A stretch of DNA of 51,563 nucleotides from assembly GCA_029879645.1 (NCBI GenBank), contig JAOUPX010000008.1, positions 1-51,563 of the forward strand, written 5' to 3'. The translations under genes and the position numbers were made by a program. The notes beneath the pieces are model-generated. The model was not told the origin of the DNA. It did not search any database and saw only the letters and a program-made list of their open reading frames with translations. This document shows, piece after piece, positions 8,786 to 17,695 of this stretch. Within the stretch, counting starts at the first letter, position 1. Every line of letters starts with the position of its first letter. The DNA comes from Nitrospinota bacterium (lineage in GTDB: Bacteria; Nitrospinota; Nitrospinia; Nitrospinales; Nitrospinaceae).

Positions 8786-9694
8786 ATGCAACGCGCAGGA
8801 GTAACTTTCATTGCCATTTTCAATGTCGTAATCGGGATTCTATCTCTTTTTTATTGTTCTCCGGTTTTGGCCAAAGAACGACTGGGAACGGCGCAACATC
8901 CCGTCCGCATGATGTTCGTGCCCTCCGGCGAAGCGCAGACCATTCTGGAAGGCGGCGAGGAAATCGGTCGACGCCTGCAAAAAATCACCGGCCTGCATTT
9001 TAGAACGTCCATCGCCACCAGCTATGCCGCTGTGATCGAGGCCATGGGCGCGGGCAAGGTGGACATTGGCTGGCTCGCCACTTTCTCCTATGTGCTGGCG
9101 AAACAAAAATACGATGTCGATTTAATGCTCATCGTCGTGCGATTCGGCAGTCCGTTTTACCGGGGGCAGATCGTTACCCGCACCGACAGCGGCATTCAGA
9201 AACTGTCCGACCTCAAAGGCAAAACATTCGCATTCGTCGATCCCGCTTCCACCTCCGGCCACCTGTATCCGAAAACCTTGCTGTTGTCCAAAGGGCTCAA
9301 TCCTGACCGCCTGTTCGCGCAATCCCGGTTTGCCGGATCGCATAACGCCGTGATCCTCTCTGTGTTGAAAGGGGAGGTGGACGCCGGGGCAACCTACGAC
9401 GACGCCCGCGCCGCCGTCGCTAAAACCTATCCGGAGGTCTATGAGAAACTCCGTGTAATTGCTTACACCAAAGATATTCCCAACGACACGGTATCGGCGC
9501 GCAAGGATCTCGACCCTGCGATCAAACAGAAAATCAAATCCGGGCTTCTGCAACTTGCCAAAACGCCCGAGGGAAGTAAGGTGTTGAAGCGCGTGTACGG
9601 GATCAGCGGGCTGATGGATTTCGATGCGTTTTTCGATCCGGTGCGCGAGGCGGGCCGCCTGCTCGATCTGGATTTGAAGAAGACCAGTCCCTAA
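8786..9694 (+). CDS. phnD: PhnD-like substrate-binding protein (phosphate/phosphite/phosphonate type)
   Basis: A 302-residue periplasmic binding protein with an N-terminal signal peptide of about 32 residues. Family motifs include GKVDIGWLATFSYVLA, GKTFAFVDPASTSGHLYPK and GEVDAGATYDDA, the ligand-handling segments of PhnD/PtxB-type proteins. It should bind an oxyanion or small organic solute and deliver it to an ABC permease. A PhnC-like ATPase lies 169 bases downstream, beyond a palindromic repeat, but no permease gene follows. GGAGAG precedes the ATG. The true ligand cannot be told; related orphan proteins sit in sensory or redox contexts. Confidence 0.85.
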   Translation: MQRAGVTFIAIFNVVIGILSLFYCSPVLAKERLGTAQHPVRMMFVPSGEAQTILEGGEEIGRRLQKITGLHFRTSIATSYAAVIEAMGAGKVDIGWLATFSYVLAKQKYDVDLMLIVVRFGSPFYRGQIVTRTDSGIQKLSDLKGKTFAFVDPASTSGHLYPKTLLLSKGLNPDRLFAQSRFAGSHNAVILSVLKGEVDAGATYDDARAAVAKTYPEVYEKLRVIAYTKDIPNDTVSARKDLDPAIKQKIKSGLLQLAKTPEGSKVLKRVYGISGLMDFDAFFDPVREAGRLLDLDLKKTSP

Positions 9695-9736
9695 GGAGGC
9701 CTTTACATAGGCAGTTTGATGTTGTGGTCGTTAGGA

Positions 9737-9829
9737 TAAAACATAGATTCTTCGTCGTCGTTGGCTCCTCAGAATGACAATACTTTACTTTCTGTCATTC
9801 TGAGCGTTAGCGAAGAATCTGTGTTTTAA
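9737..9829. repeat. Imperfect palindromic repeat (REP/MITE-like) between phnD-like and phnC-like genes
   Basis: Nested inverted repeats: AACATAGATTCTTCG near 9739-9753 opposes CGAAGAATCTGTGTT at 9811-9825, and CTCAGAATGACA at 9768-9779 opposes TGTCATTCTGAG at 9793-9804. The short intervening bases leave a large hairpin. The core resembles a palindromic intergenic element seen in many unrelated bacteria (from memory, not searched). It lies in the only large gap between two genes that would normally be coupled. Confidence 0.75.
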
Positions 9830-9863
9830 TTTATTTTAAAAAGGAAAGGAACCTTACCTCACT

Positions 9864-10610
9864 ATGTTGCGTCTTGAGCAGGTATCCAAAATTTACGGCG
9901 ATGGCACCCGCGCGCTGAACGAGGTGTCTTTGGAAATAGGGGCCGGAGAGTTCGTGGTCATCCTCGGTAAAAGCGGAGCGGGGAAATCCACTCTCCTCAG
10001 GTGCATCAACCGCCTCGTGGAGCCGACCGCAGGAAAAATATTTTTCGAGGATCAGGAAGTGACTGCGCTGGACGGCAAACGGCTGCGCGCCGTGCGGCAG
10101 AAGATCGGAATGATTTTTCAGGATTACAATCTTGTGGGCCGTTTGTCGGTCCGCACCAATGTGCTGTCCGGTGCCCTGGGCCGAACCTCCGCCTGGTCGG
10201 CGCTCATCAATTATTTTGCGAAGGACGAGATCGCTTCCGCCCAGCATAATCTGGAACGGCTGGAGATCGGGGAGAAAGCCGGGCAGAGGGCGGATCAATT
10301 GAGCGGCGGCCAGCAACAGAGAGTCGGCATCGCCCGCGCCCTCATGCAGAAACCGAAAATCATCCTGGCCGACGAACCGGTGGCCAGCCTCGATCCCGCG
10401 ACCTCCCGCACCATCCTCGACATCCTTCGCCGCATCAATCAGGAAGACGGAGTCACCGTGCTGTGCAACCTGCACCTGCCGGAACTCGCCCGCGAGTACG
10501 CCCAACGCCTCATCGCCATGAAGTCCGGTGAGGTGGTCTACGACGGATCCGGCGAGGGATTGACGCCCCGTGTGGTGGACGAACTATATGGCTTGGAGAA
10601 AACGGTTTAA
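9864..10610 (+). CDS. phnC: PhnC-like ABC transporter ATPase
   Basis: A 248-residue ATPase with Walker [10 protein letters not shown] (residues 35-43), signature LSGGQQQR, Walker B IILADEP and the PhnC-style switch region [12 protein letters not shown] with the H-loop His. The length matches PhnC. It would power import with the PhnD-like protein upstream. The next 372 bases have no gene, so the PhnE permease is missing locally. A GGAAAGGAA stretch lies rather far (about 13 bases) from the ATG. Either the permease is elsewhere or the pair has another job. Confidence 0.9.
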   Translation: MLRLEQVSKIYGDGTRALNEVSLEIGAGEFVVILGKSGAGKSTLLRCINRLVEPTAGKIFFEDQEVTALDGKRLRAVRQKIGMIFQDYNLVGRLSVRTNVLSGALGRTSAWSALINYFAKDEIASAQHNLERLEIGEKAGQRADQLSGGQQQRVGIARALMQKPKIILADEPVASLDPATSRTILDILRRINQEDGVTVLCNLHLPELAREYAQRLIAMKSGEVVYDGSGEGLTPRVVDELYGLEKTV

Positions 10611-10982
10611 TAAGGTGGAAAACCCAAAGAAGTTTGAATCCGGTTCAAAGAGGCGCTCGGTAAAAATTTAAGTCAACGGTTTGCCTTCATGGGAGGATCG
10701 ACCTCCCTATTCTTCCTCCGCGCGGTCGGTGAGCCCATGCCGGAAAAGATGCGCCAGCGGCAGAAAAGAGTCTCCTGATGCAAGTTGTCTTTTTTCAGCC
10801 CCCCGCCCTTTCCTCAAGGGAACTAATCCGGAACACTAAGGCGGATCGTTAATTTTAATTAAATCAGTGGGTTACGCAGGATGGGATAGGGAACATTAAC
10901 TTTCCATTGATCTGAAAAGTGTGATACTTTGAGAATCAGGCTTCAATTGGTAATTGGGGGGTGAATTTACAGGAGCATTGAG
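10611..10982. other. Intergenic region without a gene
   Basis: No open reading frame of note. A short hairpin, GGGAGG-ATCGA-CCTCCC at 10691-10707, is followed by a pyrimidine-rich stretch and could be a weak terminator for the phnC-like gene. I see no remnant of a permease here. Confidence 0.5.
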
Positions 10983-11483
10983 ATGAAAACTCGCTCGGTT
11001 GGTTTCCTTCTTGGAGTGGTTCTGGTTCATGTGATATGGATCAAAAGTTCAGCTCACGCCCAAAGCCCCTTTCCACCGTCATCCCAACAATCCGGTGAAG
11101 TCCAAATTCCCAAGGAACCAGGATGGAATGATCCCTCGTACCGTGGATGGGAATTGCTCAGTATTCCGGGGCTGATCGCCACTTATTACGATCTGAACCT
11201 GGACGGTGAACTGGATTACCAGGTGATCCGTAAGATCATCCGGAAGGGCGACAGTGACAAGATGTCCATCCAGGAAGCCATCCAGAGTGCGCGTATCGAT
11301 AACTTGACGGTCTACGTGTCCAAACCGGTGATTTATTTCACCACAAAATATCCCCTGTTTTACTGCATGGGAGTCGACTTCCGGCGTAATTGCACCAATA
11401 TCTGGATCGACGTTGCAGAAGACGGTTTGAATGGCAATGAAACCTTATACACCTTATCGAAACCCCGAAGGCCGGTCCGTTAG
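10983..11483 (+). CDS. Secreted protein of unknown function with an EF-hand-like loop
   Basis: A 166-residue protein with a signal peptide (cleavage after AHA, about residue 26). The mature part contains YDLNLDGELDY, which fits the D-x-N-x-D-G-x-x-D spacing of an EF-hand or dockerin calcium loop. Two cysteines lie near the C-terminus (CMGVDFRRNC). AGGAG sits 8 bases before the ATG. Its last 53 bases overlap the start of the diheme cytochrome gene in another frame, so the two are translationally linked if both starts are right. Known family not recognised; a partner of that cytochrome is possible (inference). Confidence 0.72.
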   Translation: MKTRSVGFLLGVVLVHVIWIKSSAHAQSPFPPSSQQSGEVQIPKEPGWNDPSYRGWELLSIPGLIATYYDLNLDGELDYQVIRKIIRKGDSDKMSIQEAIQSARIDNLTVYVSKPVIYFTTKYPLFYCMGVDFRRNCTNIWIDVAEDGLNGNETLYTLSKPRRPVR

Positions 11484-13020
11484 ACGTTTTTTTCTGGCGA
11501 GTGTTTTCGCCGCCGTACTTGTTTTCGGATGGACAGGGCTGGATGACAGCCTTTTGTATGCTCACACCGACGATCCCGGAGGTCATCAGGGTCATGGAGG
11601 GCAGACCAGCAAAACCATAGGGGCCACCGTTTACAAGCACATGTGCACGTTTTGCCACGGGGCCGACGGCAACGGCGGCGGCAAAGCAATGGCCTATCTG
11701 TACCCCTGGCCGCGCGATTTTCGGAAAGGCGTCTTTAAGCATCGCTCCACCCCGTCCGGTTCTTTACCCCTCGACTCCGATATCTTCAAGACCATCAGCA
11801 AAGGCATCAAGGGAACCGCCATGCCAGCGTGGAAATCGGCGCTCACCGATGACGAAACCTGGGCGGTGGTTGAATATCTGAAAAGTTTTTCAAGTCGGTT
11901 CCAGACCGAGAAACCCAAAAAACCCATCGATCCCGGTCCCACACCGCCAACGACCCCGGAATCCATATCCAAGGGTGAAAAGATTTATAACGAGATGCGG
12001 TGTTCCCGCTGTCACGGTACCGACCTCAAGGGTGAGGGGCCGATGGCCGATAACCTGTACGATATCTGGGATCACCGGGCATTTGTCTATGATTTAACAA
12101 ATCCCAATATCAACAAATTCGGTTACGAGAAAAGGGATTTGTTCATGACACTGACCACCGGCATCGACGGCACTCCGATGAAATCTTTCAGCCATCTGAC
12201 TGATGCCGAGCGCTGGGACCTGGTTTCTTTTGTTCGCTCTAAAATCCAGCTGGATACTCTCCAGAAAGCTGAATATGAGATTGATCTCTTTTCGCAACAA
12301 ACAGATCAGAAGATAGAAGACGATCCGGAGAGCCCTTTGTGGAAGGATATTCCCAGTCACGATGTGCAGTTGATCGCCTTGAATGCACGTAAAAATCCGA
12401 TCAACCGGGTGCGGTTCCAGTCGGTGATCAACGATCAGGAAATTGCCATCCGTGTGGTATGGGACGATCCGGTCGCCAACCGAACTTCCAGTCGCCATCA
12501 GGATTTCAAGGACGCCATCGCGCTGGAATTTGCGCTGGGTGACGTTCTTTTGCACGAGCACGGTCATAACGAACCGTTCTTTGGAATGGGTAACCGGTCC
12601 AAGCCGGTCAACATCTGGCAGTGGCGCGCCGACTGGCAATCGGAGATTGAAACCAAAAAAGAATTGGAATACGCCACCAAGGGAATGGATATGGACGTCA
12701 TGATATTTGGCGGCGAGGTGAACCCGGTGGAATCTCTTAATCCGTTCCGCAATGTGCCGATCGAAGAATTAAACGCAGAAGGATTCGGCACCCTGACCCC
12801 GCAACCGAAAACCAAACAGAATATAATCGGCCAGGGAATCTGGAAAGAAGGCCAATGGCAGGTGGTTTTCCGCAGGTCTTTAAAGTCTCTCAACAAGTGG
12901 GACGTCAAATTTCTCAAGAAACAGCCGATCCTGATAGCCTTTGCAGTGTGGGATGGGGAGTATCAGGACCGCAATGGTAGAAAGATGGTTTCCATGTGGC
13001 AGAGGTTGAATTTACCTTGA
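11431..13020 (+). CDS. Diheme cytochrome c with C-terminal ethylbenzene-dehydrogenase-gamma-like domain (NxrC-like)
   Basis: A 529-residue protein. After an N-terminal export signal with an Arg pair (SVRRFFLAS), two class I cytochrome c domains follow: CTFCH at 72-76 with Met131 in GTAMPAW, and CSRCH at 191-195 with Met250 in GTPMKSF. Residues from about 285 to the end match the EB_dh family that holds a b heme in the gamma subunits of ethylbenzene dehydrogenase, chlorate reductase and related enzymes (IAIRVVWDDP, then a conserved Asp in FKDAIALEF, ending MWQRLNLP). Candidate NxrC subunits of nitrite oxidisers have this kind of architecture. No alpha or beta subunit gene is nearby. The ATG at 11431 overlaps the upstream gene; a start inside the signal would be too short. 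Confidence 0.85.
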   Translation: MAMKPYTPYRNPEGRSVRRFFLASVFAAVLVFGWTGLDDSLLYAHTDDPGGHQGHGGQTSKTIGATVYKHMCTFCHGADGNGGGKAMAYLYPWPRDFRKGVFKHRSTPSGSLPLDSDIFKTISKGIKGTAMPAWKSALTDDETWAVVEYLKSFSSRFQTEKPKKPIDPGPTPPTTPESISKGEKIYNEMRCSRCHGTDLKGEGPMADNLYDIWDHRAFVYDLTNPNINKFGYEKRDLFMTLTTGIDGTPMKSFSHLTDAERWDLVSFVRSKIQLDTLQKAEYEIDLFSQQTDQKIEDDPESPLWKDIPSHDVQLIALNARKNPINRVRFQSVINDQEIAIRVVWDDPVANRTSSRHQDFKDAIALEFALGDVLLHEHGHNEPFFGMGNRSKPVNIWQWRADWQSEIETKKELEYATKGMDMDVMIFGGEVNPVESLNPFRNVPIEELNAEGFGTLTPQPKTKQNIIGQGIWKEGQWQVVFRRSLKSLNKWDVKFLKKQPILIAFAVWDGEYQDRNGRKMVSMWQRLNLP

Positions 13021-13142
13021 TCGAAGCCGCCGTATGGGATATTAATACTGTATGCTGACAGATTTGTGTTATCCGGACACTGGGAATCTTTGAATTTCTG
13101 GCCGGTTAAGCCGTTTATTAAGTTTTGAAAGAGGTGGGTTCG

Positions 13143-14666
13143 ATGTCTGAAGACCAGAAAAAACAGGAAGAACTTAAGGATGAAGCCCTCGAAGTGGCTG
13201 AGGAAGAACTCGACGAAGTTGAGGAAATAGAAGAAGACGCCCTCACCGAAGAGGAAATGGATGAAATCGACGAAGTCGAAGGTGAGGAAGATGAAGAAAA
13301 AGAAGTAGGCGCAGTCATGGTCATCGGCCAGGGCGATTTTTCCATGCGCGATTCCAACAGAGGGGCGGATGACCCCGGAGACAATACGCTATCCGAACCG
13401 CAATTCGTCTGCCGCTATGGCGATATGCTGTTTGTAACCGACTGGGGAAACCATCGGGCACTGGTCTGGAACCAGTTCCCGGAGGAGAACGGTGAACCGG
13501 CCAGCATTGTGCTGGGCCAGGAAGATTTTTCAGATTGCCTGGAAAACCGGGGCATCAGTACCACCCTCGACGAAATGACTTCCGGTCTTGGGGATGAAAA
13601 CCTGGAAGGATTCACCATCAGCAAACCGGAAGAAGATACCCTGTCCGGACCGGCCGGGCTGGCCGTAATTGATGGCAAATTGTATATCGCCGACAGCGGC
13701 AATCACCGTGTGTTGAGGTGGAACGGCCTGCCGTCGGATGACGGTGAAGTGCCCGGCCTGGTGCTGGGACAAGACAACCTGGAGTGCGGCGAGGCCAACC
13801 GGCGCGGGCTGGTGGGATCCGGATCTTTATTTTTCCCGTTTGTCGTGCGTTCTGGAGACGACCAGCATGTGTTCGTTGCAGATAAGGATAATCACAGGAT
13901 TTTGATCTGGAATAAAATTCCTTTCAACGACGGTTGGAACGCGGACGTCTGCCTGGGGCAGTTCGGTATGGACGAGCGGGAACCCAACCGGGGCGATTTT
14001 GACAATGTGACTCCTGAAACCCTGAGTTTCCCGACTTCCGTGTTTTATCACCAGGAAACCGGGAAAATTTTTGTAGTGGATCAGGGTAACAACCGCGTTC
14101 TCATCTGGAACAAACTGCCGTCGAATAACGGTGTTCCTGCAGATCTGGTTTTGGGTCAAAAAGATTTTTACAGCCGCGAGGTTAACGCCGGTAAAGGCGC
14201 CTCCCGTTGTGATGCGGTGGGAATGCATTTCCCGACTGATGTGGTCTACGGGAGAAAAGGACTGTTCGTATCCGATTCCGGTAACAACCGGGTGCTGGTC
14301 TGGAAGGAATTGCCCACCGAAAACGGCCAGCCGGCAGACCTGGTGATCGGTCAAACCACCTTCTCCGGGCATTTCTTCAACCGGCATGGAGATTGTAATG
14401 AATGTACTTTGAACGATCCGTATGGCTTGTTTCTCGATGAGGATCCGGAAGATGAAGAGGATATGGGTAAGCTCTATATTTGTGACCGGGGAAATTCCCG
14501 AATGGTGATCTGGGAAGACCTGCCGGAACCCAAAGCCGATAAAAAACAGGATGTGATTGATCATCCCGCCATCGAAGATCCGGAACTGCTCATGGGCAGT
14601 GACGATGACTTCATGGACGACGACGAGGAAGAAGAAGACGAAGAGGCTCAAAAAGAACTGGCCTGA
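13143..14666 (+). CDS. Acidic NHL-repeat beta-propeller protein
   Basis: A 507-residue protein with no signal peptide. The first 60 residues and the last 30 are strongly acidic and low in complexity (runs of E and D). Between them are about six NHL-type blades with the recurrent pattern of VADSGNHRVLIWN, then LP, then a GQ-x-D-F/L segment. Blade repeats occur about every 60 residues with paired WNKLP and LVLGQ elements. A beta-propeller acting as a cytoplasmic scaffold is likely. ATG 13143 is chosen because GAGGTGG lies 6 bases upstream. A second NHL protein is at 21840. Confidence 0.85.
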   Translation: MSEDQKKQEELKDEALEVAEEELDEVEEIEEDALTEEEMDEIDEVEGEEDEEKEVGAVMVIGQGDFSMRDSNRGADDPGDNTLSEPQFVCRYGDMLFVTDWGNHRALVWNQFPEENGEPASIVLGQEDFSDCLENRGISTTLDEMTSGLGDENLEGFTISKPEEDTLSGPAGLAVIDGKLYIADSGNHRVLRWNGLPSDDGEVPGLVLGQDNLECGEANRRGLVGSGSLFFPFVVRSGDDQHVFVADKDNHRILIWNKIPFNDGWNADVCLGQFGMDEREPNRGDFDNVTPETLSFPTSVFYHQETGKIFVVDQGNNRVLIWNKLPSNNGVPADLVLGQKDFYSREVNAGKGASRCDAVGMHFPTDVVYGRKGLFVSDSGNNRVLVWKELPTENGQPADLVIGQTTFSGHFFNRHGDCNECTLNDPYGLFLDEDPEDEEDMGKLYICDRGNSRMVIWEDLPEPKADKKQDVIDHPAIEDPELLMGSDDDFMDDDEEEEDEEAQKELA

Positions 14667-14693
14667 CCTTCATCGTTAAGCAAAATATCTCAA

Positions 14694-14737
14694 AGCGGCG
14701 GAATCCTGATTTTAATCAGGGTCCCGCTGTTTTTTTA
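14694..14737 (+). terminator. Intrinsic terminator after the NHL-repeat gene
   Basis: AGCGG with CCTGATT pairs with AATCAGG and CCGCT across a TT loop, with a small internal loop, followed by seven T. It lies 27 bases after the stop codon. Confidence 0.75.
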
Positions 14738-14803
14738 TCCTAATGATACCGTTATAATGAATAATTGGGCTATAGTGTAATCCTCATTTGCACAGGGATA
14801 GTT

Positions 14804-15505
14804 ATGGGAATGGATATTGTAGATATGGTTCTGGATATTGAGGAGCGGTTCGGTATCTCTCTGCCTGATGTGGAGTGCCAGAATGTCATCACAGTGGACG
14901 ATTGTTATCAGTTGGTTCTTTCCAAGCTGGACAAAGCTGACCAGACGAAATGTCTCACGTCTGCCACTTTTTACCGAATCAGAAGGGTGATCGCAGACAC
15001 ACTCGGGGTCGACAAACGAACGCTCAAACCCGATACCCCGTTGCAGGACTTGTTGCCCGTAGAAACCCGGAGAACGCTGTGGGCCTCCATTGGACAGAGA
15101 TTGGTATTGCAATTACCCGAACTTGGCAGAAGTCCGGGCTGGGAACCCATCTTGATTGGGGTTCCGTTATTGAGTCTGATCGTTCCGTTGGTGTTGGCCG
15201 CGATGGATATTCTTGAGATGGGAGAATTTGTGGCGATAGCCGCGTCAGGAATTTTTGTTACCTGGGTTTTGGCGAGAGCCACGGAGCCTTTAAAGAAATA
15301 TTTTCATCCGGAATCGTTAACCCTGGGTGCTCTGACCAAAACCGTGTTGGCTCTTAACGTTGGGAGTTTAAGCTCGAATCAGGAAGGCCTGAGTAAAAAT
15401 GATGTTTACACCATTTTGCTGGAAATCATAGCGGACAATACGGGGCTGAGTGCTGATGAAATAAAGCCCCACCACGCGTTTATTGATGATCTTAGAATGG
15501 ACTGA
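14804..15505 (+). CDS. Membrane protein with acyl-carrier-protein-like half domains
   Basis: A 233-residue protein. The first 40 residues (MDIVDMVLDIEERFGISLPD) resemble helix II-III of an acyl carrier protein, but the phosphopantetheine Ser is absent: the DSL position reads DIV. Residues 50-75 (VIADTLGVDKRTLKPDTPLQDL) resemble ACP helix I. Two membrane helices follow at about 105-150. The C-terminus again resembles ACP helix I and stops exactly at FIDDLRMD, just where the Ser would follow. AGGGAT precedes ATG 14804. It is likely a non-carrying ACP-fold membrane protein. Possibly co-transcribed with the next gene, 25 bases on. Confidence 0.72.
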   Translation: MGMDIVDMVLDIEERFGISLPDVECQNVITVDDCYQLVLSKLDKADQTKCLTSATFYRIRRVIADTLGVDKRTLKPDTPLQDLLPVETRRTLWASIGQRLVLQLPELGRSPGWEPILIGVPLLSLIVPLVLAAMDILEMGEFVAIAASGIFVTWVLARATEPLKKYFHPESLTLGALTKTVLALNVGSLSSNQEGLSKNDVYTILLEIIADNTGLSADEIKPHHAFIDDLRMD

Positions 15506-15530
15506 GATTCCTTCTTGTTAAGGAGAGGTT

Positions 15531-16100
15531 ATGAAAATTTTCTGCATTAAAAGAACCCTCCTGCAGGTTTTTATCCTGACATCTCTGGTTATGCCTGGGA
15601 GTATTCTGGCGGATGCCCCTTTGCGGCGCCCACATCAATATATGGTTTGCTCGAATGATGCCAGACATTGTGCTGTAGCTGACCCGAAGGCGGGAGTCAG
15701 TGTATACGAAGTCGGAACCGAAATGAGGGATCCGCTTTGGCATTTGGATAAGTGGCCGCAATGGAGCTTTTTGGCCAATGGCGGGAATTATTTTGTGGTT
15801 CCCTACTATGGATATAATCTTTTATCTCTTAATTATACAAAATCGACAATCATGCTAAGAGTTTGGCGTGATGGGAATTTTAAATATTCTCTGGAGCTAA
15901 AGGATTTGATCAAAGACTTTGGAAAGCTGGAGAGGTCGGTTTCCCATTTCTTTTGGGGTTACTATAAAGGCTTCGATGAGAATGGGGACTTTATTATCGA
16001 TACAGTGGAGGGTAGGGGGCTTTCCATAGATATCAAGACCGGTAAAATAACAGAGAAATACCTTATTGATATTAAAACTGGAAAAATTATTGAGAAATAA
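15531..16100 (+). CDS. Secreted protein of unknown function
   Basis: A 189-residue protein with a signal peptide of about 27 residues (ending GSILA) and a mature part rich in aromatic residues and beta strand, possibly a small propeller or WD-like fragment. The C-terminus carries an 11-residue tandem duplication: DIKTGKITEKY is followed by a near-identical DIKTGKIIEK. The DNA of the copies has diverged, so the duplication is not recent. AAGGAGAGG precedes the ATG. No family was recognised. Confidence 0.7.
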   Translation: MKIFCIKRTLLQVFILTSLVMPGSILADAPLRRPHQYMVCSNDARHCAVADPKAGVSVYEVGTEMRDPLWHLDKWPQWSFLANGGNYFVVPYYGYNLLSLNYTKSTIMLRVWRDGNFKYSLELKDLIKDFGKLERSVSHFFWGYYKGFDENGDFIIDTVEGRGLSIDIKTGKITEKYLIDIKTGKIIEK

Positions 16101-16152
16101 GTTCAATCTCCCACCGTTGTTTTGCTATTCAAAAAAATAGAGGGTCCGCCAT

Positions 16153-17532
16153 TTATCGCAACGTCATGTGGCAGAAGGTGATGGGTTGGCTGGTTGGGTC
16201 GAAGGCGGTTTTTAAGTCGCGTTCGCGGTAGCCGAGTTTTTTGAGGCGACCGGCGGATTCGGCGACTTCGCTTGCGGTGACATATGCAACCGTATCCGGA
16301 ACGCCGGTGGCGCTGAGGTTTTTCGCCAGCTCGGCAATCTGTTTGCGCTGTTTCTTGGGTGTGCCGGGCATGGGCGGATAATCCATTTTACTTTTGTAGG
16401 GGCTCCGGTAACTGGCGTTCAATGCCTGCAGGGTCTGGAGCATCAGCAGGTCTGCATCCCACGGCTCCATGCGTGAAATATCGGGATGCACCTGAACCAG
16501 CTCCAGCGCGCTCACTACCTTCTCCGATAGATTCCGCCCGACGAAATCGTGTTGATGTTCCAGTTTAACGTCGGCAAATCCCATAGAGGCACCAACTTCC
16601 GCGATCAACGGAAAATTCACCATCGACGTGTATTGCCCGCCGTACAATTTATAGTAGGGACGCCCCGGAAAGTTCAGTTCGTGATCCGACAGCATGCCGT
16701 AATCGAACGAGGTGTATCCCAGATTTTTTTCCGTCAGTATCCGCTTCGCGCGTTCGAGGGTTTGGAATGCGCCGGTATTAATGGGAATGGGAATTTCGTC
16801 CGCCAGCCGGTCCAGGTGTTTCAGGATGACCTCGCCGTACGGCCAGTCCGAGATATCCGTGCGCTGGAAACTGCGCTCCCACATGATCTGTTCCAGAAAA
16901 GGCGGATTGTTTTTCAGCGCATCGAGATTTTTTTCGGTGAACTGTTCAACGAAGTTGTCCCAGGGCACGCTCGGGATGCCGCGGCTCAGCAGAGGTTGCA
17001 GGTATTCCTCGTACAGCATGCCGTCGTTTTTGATCAGAACGCTGGTGGCCAGGTCGTCCCAGATTTCGTTGGAGATGATTTTATGAACCGAGTGCGGTTC
17101 GAAATCGTCCTGCGTTTCCGCGTTAACCAGGGTCATAAAAAAACGGCCTTCGTGTTCCTGCAGGTTCGGGTTGGCGCGCACCCCGTTTAGGATTTCCTCC
17201 GAGTAGTCGCACAGCGTGTACCGGATGCGTGAGTAGATCGACTCCTCCTCCGCCCTCAGGCGCGACAGAAACCGCGCGGCCAGGTTGCCGTTGCCGACGC
17301 CCCATTCCTGAAGGTGGATCGGTCCCTCGGCAGGCCCGCCTTCTTTGACGTCTATAATGAATTGGTCGGCCAGGGCATGGGCGAGGCGGTAATCCCTGCT
17401 GACATAGGTTTGGAAATGGTGGTGGATTTCGGGACCCTTGGTTCCGTAGAAAATGGCGTTGACGTGCGTCTGCCACTCATCCGAGGGTTTGAAGTCGCCA
17501 AGGGGTAAAAGTTCGGATTCCGGACGGGCCAT
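16153..17532 (-). CDS. SAM-dependent methyltransferase of the MidA/NDUFAF7-like type
   Basis: A 459-residue soluble protein. The N-terminus resembles the MidA/DUF185 family: a YFG-like opening (INAIFYGT-type), then IHLQEWGVGNGNLAARFL, a glycine-rich SAM-binding loop equivalent to the family's GAGxGxLA motif, and CDYSEEIL with the acidic residue after strand 2. ISNEIWDDL corresponds to the family's NEfxDalP segment. It would methylate a protein Arg or other target; the human relative modifies complex I. The loop is not fully canonical, so divergent substrate specificity is possible. AAAGG precedes the ATG. Confidence 0.68.
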   Translation of the reverse strand: MARPESELLPLGDFKPSDEWQTHVNAIFYGTKGPEIHHHFQTYVSRDYRLAHALADQFIIDVKEGGPAEGPIHLQEWGVGNGNLAARFLSRLRAEEESIYSRIRYTLCDYSEEILNGVRANPNLQEHEGRFFMTLVNAETQDDFEPHSVHKIISNEIWDDLATSVLIKNDGMLYEEYLQPLLSRGIPSVPWDNFVEQFTEKNLDALKNNPPFLEQIMWERSFQRTDISDWPYGEVILKHLDRLADEIPIPINTGAFQTLERAKRILTEKNLGYTSFDYGMLSDHELNFPGRPYYKLYGGQYTSMVNFPLIAEVGASMGFADVKLEHQHDFVGRNLSEKVVSALELVQVHPDISRMEPWDADLLMLQTLQALNASYRSPYKSKMDYPPMPGTPKKQRKQIAELAKNLSATGVPDTVAYVTASEVAESAGRLKKLGYRERDLKTAFDPTSQPITFCHMTLR

Positions 17533-17695
17533 GAAACCTTTAAAAAGTGAGTTAAGAACTAAATGTAAAATTTACCACAGAGGCTGCGGGGGGTACCTAA
17601 AAACTTCGACAGTATGACGGGTGTTAAAACGGGGCAAACGTGAAAAAGGAAAAAATTCCTCCGGGCGTTGGCCCGGTCGGCGGGGGTTGCCACGC

